Source of the DNA: an uncultured Saprospiraceae bacterium
GTDB taxonomy: Bacteria; Bacteroidota; Bacteroidia; Chitinophagales; Saprospiraceae
Assembly: GCA_937951685.1 (NCBI GenBank)
Contig: CALFBG010000194.1
Location: forward strand, 1 to 46,511
Direction: 5' to 3'
DNA: 46,511 nt
Below, one piece after another: positions 1 to 8,382 of this stretch (position 1 is the first letter of the stretch; each line of letters begins with the position of its first letter). The translations under genes and the position numbers were made by a program. The notes beneath the pieces are model-generated. The model ran no database searches. It was not told where the DNA came from and saw nothing but the letters and a program-made list of their open reading frames with translations.

Positions 1-814
1 GTACTTCGTCTGCTTCGATCTCAGCATCATCAATGATATTGAAAGTAAGATCAATCATAGAATCATTTCCAATTTCAAAAGTTTGCGTCATGGGTAAAGT
101 CAAATCATGATCCGCAGCGCTTGCCGTTGAGCTCATCGCAGCATCCAATTGAAAAGTTGTAGCTACTCCGTTTGGATTAGAAATTACTATTCTAACGGTG
201 TAAGCACCGTCGGCTTCACTAATAACGTCTTCATTATTATTATCAAAAGTAATAATGATTGGATCTATGCAAGTAGATAAGCTATTGATACTTGCGTATA
301 CATTCGCTGAAACTAGCGTTAAGCCAGCAACTTCCGTGGTAGAAGGTTCCCAGTTGTTTGGATCAGCATTGTCTGCGCTTACATCACAAAGTTCCAAAGA
401 GCTACCTTCTCCGTCTGGAATTGTTGACCAAGGTAAGTTATCATCGTAATCAACAGAATCAACCGCAAATCCTGAATTGTCGCGAAGAACAATATCTTCT
501 CCACCGTTGTTCAAGGAGCCACTCCAAGATTCTACGTTCGTTGCACCGAAGGCGGCCGTAAAAGCTGCATCATCCTCTGCTACGTAGTAGAACTCTCCGG
601 GGTTGATCATTACATTAAAAATAGTATCATTGACTCCTTGAGTGAAGTGATAACCATCTAAATTCACCGCAGCGTTGCCACTGTTGAATAACTCGATGAA
701 CTCTAAATCATCCGCACCAGGATTATTGTACATAATTTCGGTAATTACAATTTGTGCCGTGGCAAAATTCGCCAGCATACAAATTGCAAAAAGTGTAGAC
801 ATCAATTTTTTCAT
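1..814 (-). CDS. Secreted lamin-tail-domain protein (3' end outside window)
   Basis: The frame reads leftwards from an ATG at 812-814 and is still open at base 1, so only about 271 N-terminal residues are visible. It starts with a Sec signal peptide (MKKLMSTLFAICMLANFATA, then QIVITEIMYNNP). Residues ~21-130 match the lamin-tail domain (LTD) pattern, with EIMYNN near the start, FIELFN, LDGYHF and a later SSLELCD. Residues ~175-271 look like a Calx-beta type beta-sandwich (DNNNEDVISEADG, then FNIIDDAEIEADE). In Bacteroidota this combination is usual for large cell-surface or secreted proteins exported by T9SS. The C-terminal sorting domain expected for that route would lie beyond the window. 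The LTD call is firm; the biological role is unknown. The gene is preceded by a TATCTTTG promoter element. Confidence 0.9.
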   Translation of the reverse strand, partial: MKKLMSTLFAICMLANFATAQIVITEIMYNNPGADDLEFIELFNSGNAAVNLDGYHFTQGVNDTIFNVMINPGEFYYVAEDDAAFTAAFGATNVESWSGSLNNGGEDIVLRDNSGFAVDSVDYDDNLPWSTIPDGEGSSLELCDVSADNADPNNWEPSTTEVAGLTLVSANVYASINSLSTCIDPIIITFDNNNEDVISEADGAYTVRIVISNPNGVATTFQLDAAMSSTASAADHDLTLPMTQTFEIGNDSMIDLTFNIIDDAEIEADEV

Positions 815-908
815 AAGCCAATTTTTTAGGTCGATTTTTTTTAATTGAATAATTATAAAAGAAGTTATTTTAAGTTGAAGTTGTTTAAAACAGATCGGAA
901 ATTAGGCG

Positions 909-916
909 CAAAGATA
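909..916 (-). promoter_or_regulatory. Bacteroidota -7 promoter element for the lamin-tail gene
   Basis: Read on the minus strand this is TATCTTTG, a full match to the TAnnTTTG -7 element of the Bacteroidota primary sigma factor. It lies about 95 bases upstream of the ATG at 814. No clear TTTG is found at the -33 distance, so the call rests on the -7 element and its position. Confidence 0.5.
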
Positions 917-1083
917 CTATTATAAAGTAAAAAGAAAAAAGCTTCAGTGTTATTAAATTGTAAATTGCGCTGTTGGTACGATTTATTAGATAGAAATATG
1001 TTTTAAATCGTAAAAAACTAACGGCCAGCATTTTGAGTCCCGAGGAAATATTTTGAAAGTGATGCTCAACTACGACTATACGT

Positions 1084-1120
1084 AAAAAAAACCACTGATA
1101 CGCGTATCAGTGGTTTTTTC
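1084..1120 (-). terminator. Rho-independent terminator of the TonB-dependent receptor gene
   Basis: A perfect 24-base palindrome (12-bp arms, 1091-1102 and 1103-1114) is flanked by seven A on the left and six T on the right. It can therefore act in either direction. It lies about 30 bases beyond the stop codon of the receptor gene, whose transcript would run into the U-tract encoded by 1084-1090. Confidence 0.9.
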
Positions 1121-1149
1121 AATATTGTATTTTTCAGTATTGCAATTGC

Positions 1150-3963
1150 TTAAAAGTCAAAAGCAGCACTAACGTTCCACGTTCGACCGAAACCGAAGAA
1201 ACCTCTTGATTGAACAAGAGAAGGTGCGTCAAAAGCTTCTGCAATGTATAATTCATCCAAAACATTATTAATGTTTAAACGAAGTCTTACATTCGTTTTG
1301 CTCCAATCGAAACCATAAGTTACCCCTACGTTTAATAATTGGTAAGCCGGTAATTTTAAAGCTTGATTACTTTCACCAGCTGCTGGCTCTTCTACTCTAT
1401 CTGTTGGGTTAAAATCTGCGTACAAATTATCAAAGTGGAAGAAGTCAAAGTCAAATGCAAGCCCATTTTTGAAAGCGTAAGAAGCGCCAAAAAGTAAAGT
1501 TGTCTGTGCCGCATCTCCAACTTTCATGTCTTTGATGAATACCTCAATTGTGTCAACTGGCTGGTTATTGATGTCAAACTGAATTGCTTCTACATCATTT
1601 TCCCAGATCCAATCTCCAAAGGAAGCCATTGCTCTTAAATTAAGACCAGAAACAGGTTTTACGTTTAATTCAAATTCGATTCCAGTATGTAAGGCATCAA
1701 TTCCTAAAATATTATCAAATGCTTCCGTGGTAGGATTGAATCGTACTTCCGTACGATCTTGCCAGCTCGTGTAGTAACCATTCACTTTAGCAGAAACCAT
1801 TGTTGATCTAAAACCATATCCTACTTCTCCAGCGGTAATAGTTTCGTTAACTGCATCATCATTTAAATCTTGGTTGTTAAACTGTGGGAAAACACCATCA
1901 AACATTGGTGCTCTAGAGTAATATCCACCATTGACAAATATGTTGTGCTGATCATTGATGTTATAATTCGCACCTGCTTTAGCGTTGTATCCGAAGTAAT
2001 TAAAGTTCTCCGTTCTTACTTGATTGTAATCATCACTTTCTCGATCCGTTACTTCTTTACCATCAACATCGTAGTTGAAACGATCTTCTCTAGCGTAGCT
2101 TGTGTTAGAAATAGAACCTGCTCCAAACACAGATAATTTTTCTGTATTGTATTCTAATTGTGCAAAGAATCCTTGCCATCCTACGATACCGTCGTTATCG
2201 TAAGCAATTTTATTATCTTTATCGTCAATCGTAAATTGACCTTCATCTTCTCTTACTAAGTAACCAGATTCCCACCAGTCTGTACTTCCGTTTCCGTTCG
2301 TATCAATTTGCTCATAGTTAGGATCACCAGGTTGTACATTTACATTTTGAGTAACCAACCAAGCATCGTTTCCTAATAAGTCTAATACTCTTCGGTAGTG
2401 AATACCACGGTAACCTCTTAAATCTACACCTGCAATTAGCTGTAAGTTAGGCGTGATATCCATTTTTAACGTAGATAATGCACCGTACCAGTTGTGCTCA
2501 TTCATCGAAGCTCTTCTGATGATACCATTTCTTTCTCCTGCTACGTAACCAAATTCAGTATTGGTATTCGGATCAATACCGTCTAAAGCAGAACGACCTT
2601 GGTTCCAACGTACGATATCGTCAACTCGGATGGTTCCGTTATCATCTCGGAATCCCCAAGAACCACGTCCACCAATTCGACCTAAGTCTCCACTTCCTCC
2701 TCCACGACCAGTAGAGTAATAAACAGACGTTGCTAAGAAAGCCTTATCTGAAATATCCCAGTAGTGATTCAAAGCCATTTGTGGTTTGTGGTAAAAATTC
2801 TCTCTCATGCTGTAGATATTTCCATCTTTATATCCCCAGTCAGAGTTATAGCGGATACTTCCTAATGATTCTTTATCATCGAAGTCTCCTGCTTTGCTAT
2901 CTTGAATTAATTTAACGTAAGCGGCATCGTCCTCTTTATCAAATTCACCGTCTCCGTTAGAATCTTCAAGAGGAACATAAGTTCTTATGTTTTCTCTAAA
3001 CGATCGTTGTCCGTGTCGTTGTGGTGCACCGATGATGGTGAATGCTAATTGGTGTTTATCGTTTAATTGCTTTGAAATAGAACCAAAGTAAGACCAAGCA
3101 TTTGCCCAAGTAGCATCTACATAACCATCTTGTACTGTTCTAGATCCAGAAAAAGTGAAAGCCCAACCGTTGTCCAACAAACCTGTTGATACCGTAGCGC
3201 CTACTTTTCGGTAACCATCATTTCCCATTGAAGCGAAGAATTTTCCACCCCGTTCCATGTCCGTTGTTTTGGTTACGATGTTGATCGTTCCACCAACGGA
3301 GTTGATTGCTAATTTAGAAGCTCCCAAACCACGTTGTACTTGCATTTGACGCGTAACGTCACTTAAGCCAGCCCAGTTTGACCAATATACCCAACCATTT
3401 TCCATATCGTTAACGGGAATACCGTTAATCATTACGGCAACGTTGCTTTGGTTAAAACCACGTACATTGATTCGAGCATCACCGAATCCACCACCTGTTT
3501 TCGTCACGTAGACAGAAGGCGTTGATCTCAAAATCTCAGGAAATTCTTGATTTCCTAATTTCGTTTCTATTTCTAGACCAGAGATAGTTGACACCGCTAC
3601 GGGTGTTTTACGATCAACCGCAGCGGAAGCTACGACGTTGACGGCATCTAAACCAATCGCGTCAGATTCAATGGCAATTTCGCCTAATTCCAACAATTGA
3701 TTGGTCACGACTACTTCCATCGTTTTGGTGGTGTAGCCTACGTAAGAAATAACTAAGTTGTAAGTACCAGGCGTAACATCAGCAATGACGAATGAACCGT
3801 CAAATTCTGTGATATTACCTTTGGCAGTACCTTCCAGTAGTACGGAAGCACCGATTAGCCCTTCCTTGGTTTCGCCGTCAAGGGCAACACCGCTAACGCT
3901 TCCCTGAGCGAAGGCAGCAATGGCCATTAAAGACATCAAAAAAGAAGTAAAAATCTTTTTCAT
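1150..3963 (-). CDS. TonB-dependent outer-membrane receptor, CarboxypepD_reg-like N-terminus
   Basis: Outer-membrane active transporter of 937 aa, energised by TonB/ExbBD; the substrate cannot be told from sequence. I chose the ATG at 3963 because it is followed directly by a signal peptide (MKKIFTSFLMSLMAIAAFAQ). The frame extends 24 residues further upstream, but that extension has no export signal. Residues ~21-105 form a carboxypeptidase-regulatory-like beta-sandwich (GVALDGETKEGLIGASVLL). Residues ~115-235 are the plug (INVRGFNQSNVAVMINGIP, QVQRGLGASKLAINSVGGTI). The rest is a beta-barrel ending in Phe (RTWNVSAAFDF), as expected for BAM substrates. No SusD-like partner lies next to it, which argues against a classical SusCD glycan system. 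A full promoter lies ~285 bases upstream and a strong terminator directly downstream, so it is probably a single-gene transcript. Confidence 0.95.
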   Translation of the reverse strand: MKKIFTSFLMSLMAIAAFAQGSVSGVALDGETKEGLIGASVLLEGTAKGNITEFDGSFVIADVTPGTYNLVISYVGYTTKTMEVVVTNQLLELGEIAIESDAIGLDAVNVVASAAVDRKTPVAVSTISGLEIETKLGNQEFPEILRSTPSVYVTKTGGGFGDARINVRGFNQSNVAVMINGIPVNDMENGWVYWSNWAGLSDVTRQMQVQRGLGASKLAINSVGGTINIVTKTTDMERGGKFFASMGNDGYRKVGATVSTGLLDNGWAFTFSGSRTVQDGYVDATWANAWSYFGSISKQLNDKHQLAFTIIGAPQRHGQRSFRENIRTYVPLEDSNGDGEFDKEDDAAYVKLIQDSKAGDFDDKESLGSIRYNSDWGYKDGNIYSMRENFYHKPQMALNHYWDISDKAFLATSVYYSTGRGGGSGDLGRIGGRGSWGFRDDNGTIRVDDIVRWNQGRSALDGIDPNTNTEFGYVAGERNGIIRRASMNEHNWYGALSTLKMDITPNLQLIAGVDLRGYRGIHYRRVLDLLGNDAWLVTQNVNVQPGDPNYEQIDTNGNGSTDWWESGYLVREDEGQFTIDDKDNKIAYDNDGIVGWQGFFAQLEYNTEKLSVFGAGSISNTSYAREDRFNYDVDGKEVTDRESDDYNQVRTENFNYFGYNAKAGANYNINDQHNIFVNGGYYSRAPMFDGVFPQFNNQDLNDDAVNETITAGEVGYGFRSTMVSAKVNGYYTSWQDRTEVRFNPTTEAFDNILGIDALHTGIEFELNVKPVSGLNLRAMASFGDWIWENDVEAIQFDINNQPVDTIEVFIKDMKVGDAAQTTLLFGASYAFKNGLAFDFDFFHFDNLYADFNPTDRVEEPAAGESNQALKLPAYQLLNVGVTYGFDWSKTNVRLRLNINNVLDELYIAEAFDAPSLVQSRGFFGFGRTWNVSAAFDF

Positions 3964-4485
3964 AGGTTTCGAGTTTTGTAAGAAATTTAGTTTAGACTGA
4001 AATAAATAATTAAAAAATGGTGGTTTATAACTCAATATTATTGAAGTCGTTTAATACACTGTAATTTAAGTTTATTGATGTTTTGAGCTTTGGATTTTTA
4101 TGCTAATCGAGGAATGCCCGGAGTTTGATAGCCTTAGCTATCATAACGAGGACAAGACAAAGAGTAGGATAAAAAGACATGTTCAAAATGTTAAGTAATT
4201 TAGATTACAGGGTATTTAAGCTGTGATTATCTATTAATATGGCACAAAAGTAACCATTGGGTAAACGAAAACCAAAACTAGCTCCGATAAGATTCTATTA
4301 ACCTTCGGTTAAGGATATTGTTACTTTTTTTCTGCTAACCGTCAGGGATAAATTTAATTTTGAACAAAGCAAGAAAGCCATAATTAATAGGCGCTACTTG
4401 TCAAAAGGTACAAAACTAAAGATATCTATCGGCGTTAATTAGCGAAAATGCACTTAATTATATTGTAACAAAAACTTAACAAGTG
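3964..4485. other. Intergenic region: long leader of the TonB receptor with a hairpin
   Basis: About 520 bases without a gene. The right part holds the promoter at 4245-4276. The predicted transcript has a leader of about 275 bases containing a perfect 7-bp hairpin, TGATAGC/GCTATCA with a 4-base loop (4126-4143), inside an imperfect repeat that I also see near 17 kb. I looked for cobalamin, TPP and other riboswitch motifs and recognised none. Near 4450-4486 a GCACTT/AAGTGC pair could weakly terminate the ctlX transcript. Confidence 0.55.
4245..4276 (-). promoter_or_regulatory. Promoter of the TonB-dependent receptor gene
   Basis: On the minus strand the sequence reads TTTG (4273-4276), 20 bases of spacer, then TACTTTTG (4245-4252). 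This fits the TTTG-N19-21-TAnnTTTG promoter of the Bacteroidota primary sigma factor. Transcription would start near 4238 and give a leader of roughly 275 bases. Confidence 0.7.
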
Positions 4486-5424
4486 CTACGGTTCTTTTAA
4501 GACAGAGAATACCTCTGCCATCATGCAACGCGTGCTGCCTCCTCCGTACTTTTCTATATGATTAATGGGACTATGTAAGATTTGAGTAAAGGTTTCGATT
4601 TTTGCAATTTGGTCTTGGGTCAAAGATTGATACGCCTGTGATGACATGACTAAGTAATCTTTACCTTCCGGATTTTTTACTTGCAACATATTTCCGGCAA
4701 AGGCATTCACTTGCGCAAAACTAATTGGAATTATCTGCTTTCCGGTACGCTCCATCGCTGCTCTCACCCGCGCTAAGTCTGCCGGATCACTAATCGCCGC
4801 TTCACAAATAATGGCGAAATCTTTACCGACGGCCATCATAACGTTGGTGTGGTATATATCGACACCATTTTTATCGGTCGCTTTAAAAAGAATCGCTTCG
4901 TAGCCTGCAAGTTCACAAAATGCTTGTAAGACCGCAGGATTAGTCCGAGGACTTTCACAAGCATAAGCAAGTTGGTGAGGTCGGTCTAAAACCATACTAC
5001 CCGTTCCTTCTAAGAACTGCTCTTGCGCTTCATATTTTTCCAAACTAAAAATTTGTTGGAAGCCCAACTTTGTTTTCAATTGCTCTACAAATTCAATATT
5101 TCTTTCTAAACGTCTAAGCGGCGAAAACATAGGATAGGTAAAAATACTACCGTCTTGGTGAAAACTCACCCAATTATTAGGAAAGATAGCATCCGGTTTA
5201 GCGGGTAAGGACGCATCTTCTGCCACGATTATTTGTATACCGTGTTGCTTTAGTACCTTGACCATCGCGTCAAATTCACGTACCGCAGCAGCTTGGATTT
5301 CAAGGGGAGATTGTTGGTCATCTCGCCGTTGGAAAGCATTATTAATCGCCGTTTCCTGATTAAACCCAAAATTAGCAGGTCGCACCATGAGAATGGTGTC
5401 TGTTATTTGTTCTCTCAGATTCAA
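4486..5424 (-). CDS. ctlX: CtlX-type citrulline/arginine hydrolase (amidinotransferase fold)
   Basis: A 312-aa guanidino-group-modifying enzyme of the arginine deiminase/amidinotransferase superfamily, closest by motif to CtlX, reported to hydrolyse citrulline. Supporting motifs are the N-terminal ILMVRPANFGFN, the substrate loop FPNNWVSFH (~residues 81-89), EGTGSMVLDR (~138-147), the His-containing DIYHTNVMM (~191-199) and the C-terminal GGGSTRCMMAEVF, whose Cys300 would be the nucleophile. The first codon is TTG at 5422-5424. No ATG exists upstream before an in-frame stop, and the next ATG (5388) would remove part of the conserved strand TDTILMVRP, so TTG is the better start. It stands alone, with no arginine-pathway gene beside it, so the physiological substrate is inferred. 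Family call firm, exact specificity less so. Confidence 0.85.
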   Translation of the reverse strand: MNLREQITDTILMVRPANFGFNQETAINNAFQRRDDQQSPLEIQAAAVREFDAMVKVLKQHGIQIIVAEDASLPAKPDAIFPNNWVSFHQDGSIFTYPMFSPLRRLERNIEFVEQLKTKLGFQQIFSLEKYEAQEQFLEGTGSMVLDRPHQLAYACESPRTNPAVLQAFCELAGYEAILFKATDKNGVDIYHTNVMMAVGKDFAIICEAAISDPADLARVRAAMERTGKQIIPISFAQVNAFAGNMLQVKNPEGKDYLVMSSQAYQSLTQDQIAKIETFTQILHSPINHIEKYGGGSTRCMMAEVFSVLKEP

Positions 5425-5859
5425 ACCTTGAAATTTACGTGATGGAACTAGGAAGCTTTTTTTAAAGTAGTTTCACAAGTTCTGTTTTTACTAAACTTGT
5501 TTAAACACATTAAAATGAACGCTATCTAAAGATCTATCCATATAACTCGTTCGTCGGTAAAAATAGACTAATTTATTAGATCGCAATAACTATTAGGCAA
5601 AAATTTAATATCAAATTTTTATTCCTCTAATTGATGGCACGCCCGCCAGTCCTTGATTTTAGCCAATCAAATGCTTAATAAGCCTCAAACACTGCACTTG
5701 ATGATCAAAGTCCTCACGTCTCTATTTTGCCATTCAAGCTTAAAATTATTTTCAAGAAAAATAATCACTTCTCCCTTTGTGGAATAATATTTGTATTATT
5801 TAAAATGTGTTATTTGCTAACTAACAGTTTTTTACACTTTACGAATATTACTAATTGAA
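5425..5859. other. Intergenic region between divergent genes
   Basis: About 435 AT-rich bases separate the minus-strand ctlX from the plus-strand lipoprotein gene, so both promoters should lie here. The only promoter-like stretch I find is near 5775-5795 (TTTG, then ATATTTG), which misses the TAnnTTTG consensus. No RNA gene or coding frame is recognisable. Confidence 0.5.
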
Positions 5860-6312
5860 ATGTGGCTCAAATCTAGTTTGTTTTTAATCGTACTCCTGTG
5901 CTGCTTCGTCGCTTGTCGGGATGCTACCCCAAAACAACGCTCGACCACGCCTGCTCCTGAGCTCAAAAAACTGAAACCCGCAGGTATCAACGTCTGGATT
6001 TATGATTTTGATCCGGTCAAAAAAAGTTTTCAATATCAGCAAGTAGATACTGGAATTCCGACGGGGGATCCGATTAGAGTGGCGATTCGGTATTTTTTGG
6101 ATAACAACCATTTGAACGAATCTTTTCGGGACATCAGTTTGGTGCGCATTGGGATGCAAAATCAAAAAGCGGCTTTTATTTTTTCGGGAAGAATCGAATC
6201 GCAAAATGAAAAAAAGGACTTAGCTGACTTTAAAATGGCACTCGATAGTACGATTCGGAAGAACAATTTCAGGACCGATTACAGTATTGTATTGAACGAA
6301 GTGGTTTTGTAA
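5860..6312 (+). CDS. Predicted lipoprotein with possible GerMN-like domain
   Basis: A 150-aa protein with a lipoprotein signal peptide: LFLIVLLCCFVAC, with Cys19 as the likely acylated residue, followed by the charged RDATPKQRS. The mature part begins with a short Pro/Lys-rich linker. Residues ~45-150 form one small alpha/beta domain, with strands such as GINVWIYDFD, PIRVAIRYFLDN and KAAFIFSGRI. The order of strands, and the segment of about 60 residues ending in a helix (DFKMALDSTIRKN), resembles GerMN-type domains found in lipoproteins, but I cannot confirm this by eye. It stands alone on the plus strand and is separated by 166 bases from the next gene. Coding character and export are clear; function is unknown. 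Confidence 0.75.
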   Translation: MWLKSSLFLIVLLCCFVACRDATPKQRSTTPAPELKKLKPAGINVWIYDFDPVKKSFQYQQVDTGIPTGDPIRVAIRYFLDNNHLNESFRDISLVRIGMQNQKAAFIFSGRIESQNEKKDLADFKMALDSTIRKNNFRTDYSIVLNEVVL

Positions 6313-6478
6313 AATAGTCCACTCTTTAAAAGACATTATTTCATAAGATTTCATAAGCTAAAAAATACGCTCCGCTCAACCCATTTAAATCTTAACCGGG
6401 CGGCGCATTTTCATCGCAACTAATGACGCGCTCGCCGAGCCATTATTGCACATTTTTAATTATTAAACACTAAGAGAC

Positions 6479-7462
6479 ATGACTAGAACGATTCCCATTG
6501 TCCTTGGATCTATTCTTATTTTAGGACTAGCCATTTTTACTGGTATCCAAAGAGGAGAACTCAACGATTCAAAAGTTAAATTAAAAGAAAAATCAAAAGA
6601 TATTGCTTTTTTAGAAGAGACGCTCGTCACCGAAGAAAAAGACAATCTATTACTAACCGAAAAGAACCAAGAGCTCCATCAATTAGTAGTGGTACTGAGA
6701 GATAGTATTCAGGATTTGGAAAGTCAATTGGTTGGTCTTAAGAAAAACCTTCGCAGTCAACGCCGACGAGTGAAAAAACTCACGAAGCAGTTGAAAAAAT
6801 ACGAAAAAGATTACCAGCAATTAAAAACCAAAATCAAAAACCTAGCGCATCAAGATCAAAATGCACAAGCTAAAATCGAAAGCTTAGAAGCGGAGAAAAA
6901 ACAAATTAAAGCTTCCTTAGAGCAGCTACAGATTTTGAAAGAAGAGCAAGCAAAAGAAGAAAAACGCATTGCTGCCGAAATTTTGGACCGCGAAGCGAGT
7001 GAACGAAAATTCAAACTCATTCAATCTATCGTTAATAATACAACGATCCGATTTTCTAAAATCCGGGCAAAGAAAAAACAATTCACGAATAAGCATTTGA
7101 CTAAGATCAGAAGAAAGGGCAAAAAATGGAAGTATACTTTGATCGACTTCTACTTGGAAAATCCTTCTTTCGATGAATTATTGGATCAAAATTTTGTGGT
7201 GAAAATTGTAGATTCTGATACCAAGGAGGTATTATCTTTCGTCGAAAGCAATCCTAATTTCCCCAATAGTGACCAGGATTCTAAAGGCGTACAGTTCAAG
7301 TTTGATGGCAATATGATCGAGATTGCTTACTTCAACAACCAAGAAAAGAATGGTAAGAATTACGAGATTCGCATCTACTACATCAGCGAAGCTGGAGAAG
7401 AATATTTACTGGACGGCGGTGTTCGACCATTTATCAAAGATAAAAAAACATTGAGCTTGTAA
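6479..7462 (+). CDS. Membrane-anchored coiled-coil protein with C-terminal beta domain
   Basis: A 327-aa protein. Residues ~5-24 (IPIVLGSILILGLAIFTGIQ) form one N-terminal membrane segment or uncleaved signal anchor. Residues ~28-180 are a long heptad-rich coiled coil that is very rich in Lys, Glu and Gln. Residues ~185-327 form a beta-rich domain (KWKYTLIDFYLENPSF, NFVVKIVDSD, NGKNYEIRIYYISE). Similar Bacteroidota proteins are often labelled chromosome-partitioning or SMC-like only because of the coiled coil; nothing here shows an ATPase. The likely topology is a periplasm-facing spacer carrying a small sandwich domain, possibly a cell-envelope scaffold. A strong terminator follows 37 bases after the stop, so it is the last gene of its transcript. 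Function unknown. Confidence 0.8.
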   Translation: MTRTIPIVLGSILILGLAIFTGIQRGELNDSKVKLKEKSKDIAFLEETLVTEEKDNLLLTEKNQELHQLVVVLRDSIQDLESQLVGLKKNLRSQRRRVKKLTKQLKKYEKDYQQLKTKIKNLAHQDQNAQAKIESLEAEKKQIKASLEQLQILKEEQAKEEKRIAAEILDREASERKFKLIQSIVNNTTIRFSKIRAKKKQFTNKHLTKIRRKGKKWKYTLIDFYLENPSFDELLDQNFVVKIVDSDTKEVLSFVESNPNFPNSDQDSKGVQFKFDGNMIEIAYFNNQEKNGKNYEIRIYYISEAGEEYLLDGGVRPFIKDKKTLSL

Positions 7463-7498
7463 AGCCGATGTGAAGACTACATGAACATATCTATTCCC

Positions 7499-7528
7499 GC
7501 AGCAGCTTACGAGCTGCTGCTTTTTTTT
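7499..7528 (+). terminator. Rho-independent terminator after the coiled-coil gene
   Basis: A 9-bp GC-rich stem (GCAGCAGCT at 7499-7507, AGCTGCTGC at 7512-7520) with loop TACG is followed directly by eight T. There is no A-tract on the left, so it serves the plus strand only. Confidence 0.93.
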
Positions 7529-7556
7529 GTCCATTATTTGTCCATATTTGTCCATA
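7526..7556. repeat. Short tandem repeat, three units of TTTGTCCATA
   Basis: Three back-to-back units, TTTGTCCATTA, TTTGTCCATA and TTTGTCCATA, lie between the plus-strand terminator and the end of the ZIP transporter gene. Function unknown; it may simply be slippage-derived spacer. Confidence 0.8.
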
Positions 7557-7560
7557 AGAG

Positions 7561-8310
7561 CTAGTGCATCGTTGCTACGGCAATCCCCAATCCCAATAAA
7601 ATAGCAATCAATTTTTTCCAAGGAATCTGATGGTGACTCGAAGTATCCAACTCGAACAAGATCGTCGTGGCAATGTGCAAAAACGAACCGATTACTACTG
7701 CCGTACTGGCTTTTTGCCAATAAATATCCATCAAGCCACGGGAACCAAGGTATTCAGAAAGTGCTGCGCCCAAAGGCGTCATACAAGCAAAGGTGACTAA
7801 GCCTAGGATAATCAATGGTTTAGGGAATTTGGATAATAAGAGTAATAAAACGAGTGCAAATGCGGCGGGTAATTTATGCAACAAAACCCCAAAAAATAAA
7901 TGATTCGTATGATCATGTCCTGCTCCTGGCAAATGTTCGTGCACGGCGCCGTAATGACTCAGTGGAATGCCTTCCAAAAAGGCGTGAATGCATAAACCTA
8001 ACATCAATTGAATCGCAAAGATAGAACGACCTTTATTGGGCGCGTGAATGTGTCCGTGTTCTACGCCCATGGAAAGTTGCTCTAGCAGCAGTTGGATGAT
8101 AAATCCGGCCAAAATCCAAAGCCCCATTTTTTGATCTCCGCCGACGAAGACCGCCGGCATCAAGTGCAAAACCGTAATTCCCAAAATATAAGCCCCGCCA
8201 AAAGACAAGACAAATTGCAAAAAGGATTTGCTATCGCGCTGCACCAAAAAAGCAAGCCCACCGCCGAGTAGTACCGAAAAAAGAATGATAAAGTATTCCC
8301 AAAAAGTCAT
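7561..8310 (-). CDS. ZIP-family divalent metal transporter
   Basis: A 249-aa polytopic inner-membrane protein of the ZIP (ZRT/IRT-like) family, which imports zinc, iron or related divalent cations. The metal-site signature is present: the fourth membrane segment carries CIHAFLEGIPL with His109 and Glu113, and the fifth carries LHKLPAAFALVL with His145. A His-rich loop lies between them (HEHLPGAGHDHTNH), with a second cluster HGHIH at ~85-89, both typical metal-collecting stretches. Length and seven to eight hydrophobic segments fit prokaryotic ZIPs. It is the last gene of a minus-strand run after the methyltransferase and PAP2 genes, 72 bases from the latter, so it may be co-transcribed. No zinc-responsive operator could be recognised. 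Confidence 0.9.
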   Translation of the reverse strand: MTFWEYFIILFSVLLGGGLAFLVQRDSKSFLQFVLSFGGAYILGITVLHLMPAVFVGGDQKMGLWILAGFIIQLLLEQLSMGVEHGHIHAPNKGRSIFAIQLMLGLCIHAFLEGIPLSHYGAVHEHLPGAGHDHTNHLFFGVLLHKLPAAFALVLLLLLSKFPKPLIILGLVTFACMTPLGAALSEYLGSRGLMDIYWQKASTAVVIGSFLHIATTILFELDTSSHHQIPWKKLIAILLGLGIAVATMH

Positions 8311-8382
8311 AATAAAACTTCAATTGTGTGTGCTTCCATAAAAAGCGACCACCCGAATAATGATTTGTAAAGTGATGTCCGA

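Larger units (their letters stand above)
815..1149. other. Intergenic region: promoter and terminator only
   Basis: This stretch of about 335 bases holds the leader and -7 element of the lamin-tail gene and the perfect hairpin terminator at 1084-1120. I see no open frame with coding character and no RNA gene in the remainder. Confidence 0.7.

Noticed and set aside
255..561. Short plus-strand frames near the left edge
   Set aside because: They are antisense to the open minus-strand lamin-tail gene, which has a signal peptide and domain motifs.
3964..4035. Upstream extension of the TonB receptor frame
   Set aside because: The extra 24 residues lack an export signal, while the ATG at 3963 starts a perfect signal peptide.
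4083..4240. Cobalamin or TPP riboswitch ahead of the TonB receptor
   Set aside because: None of the conserved core motifs of these riboswitches is present.
5775..5795. TTTG...ATATTTG as promoter of the lipoprotein gene
   Set aside because: The spacing is too short and the -7 element lacks the TA at the required place.
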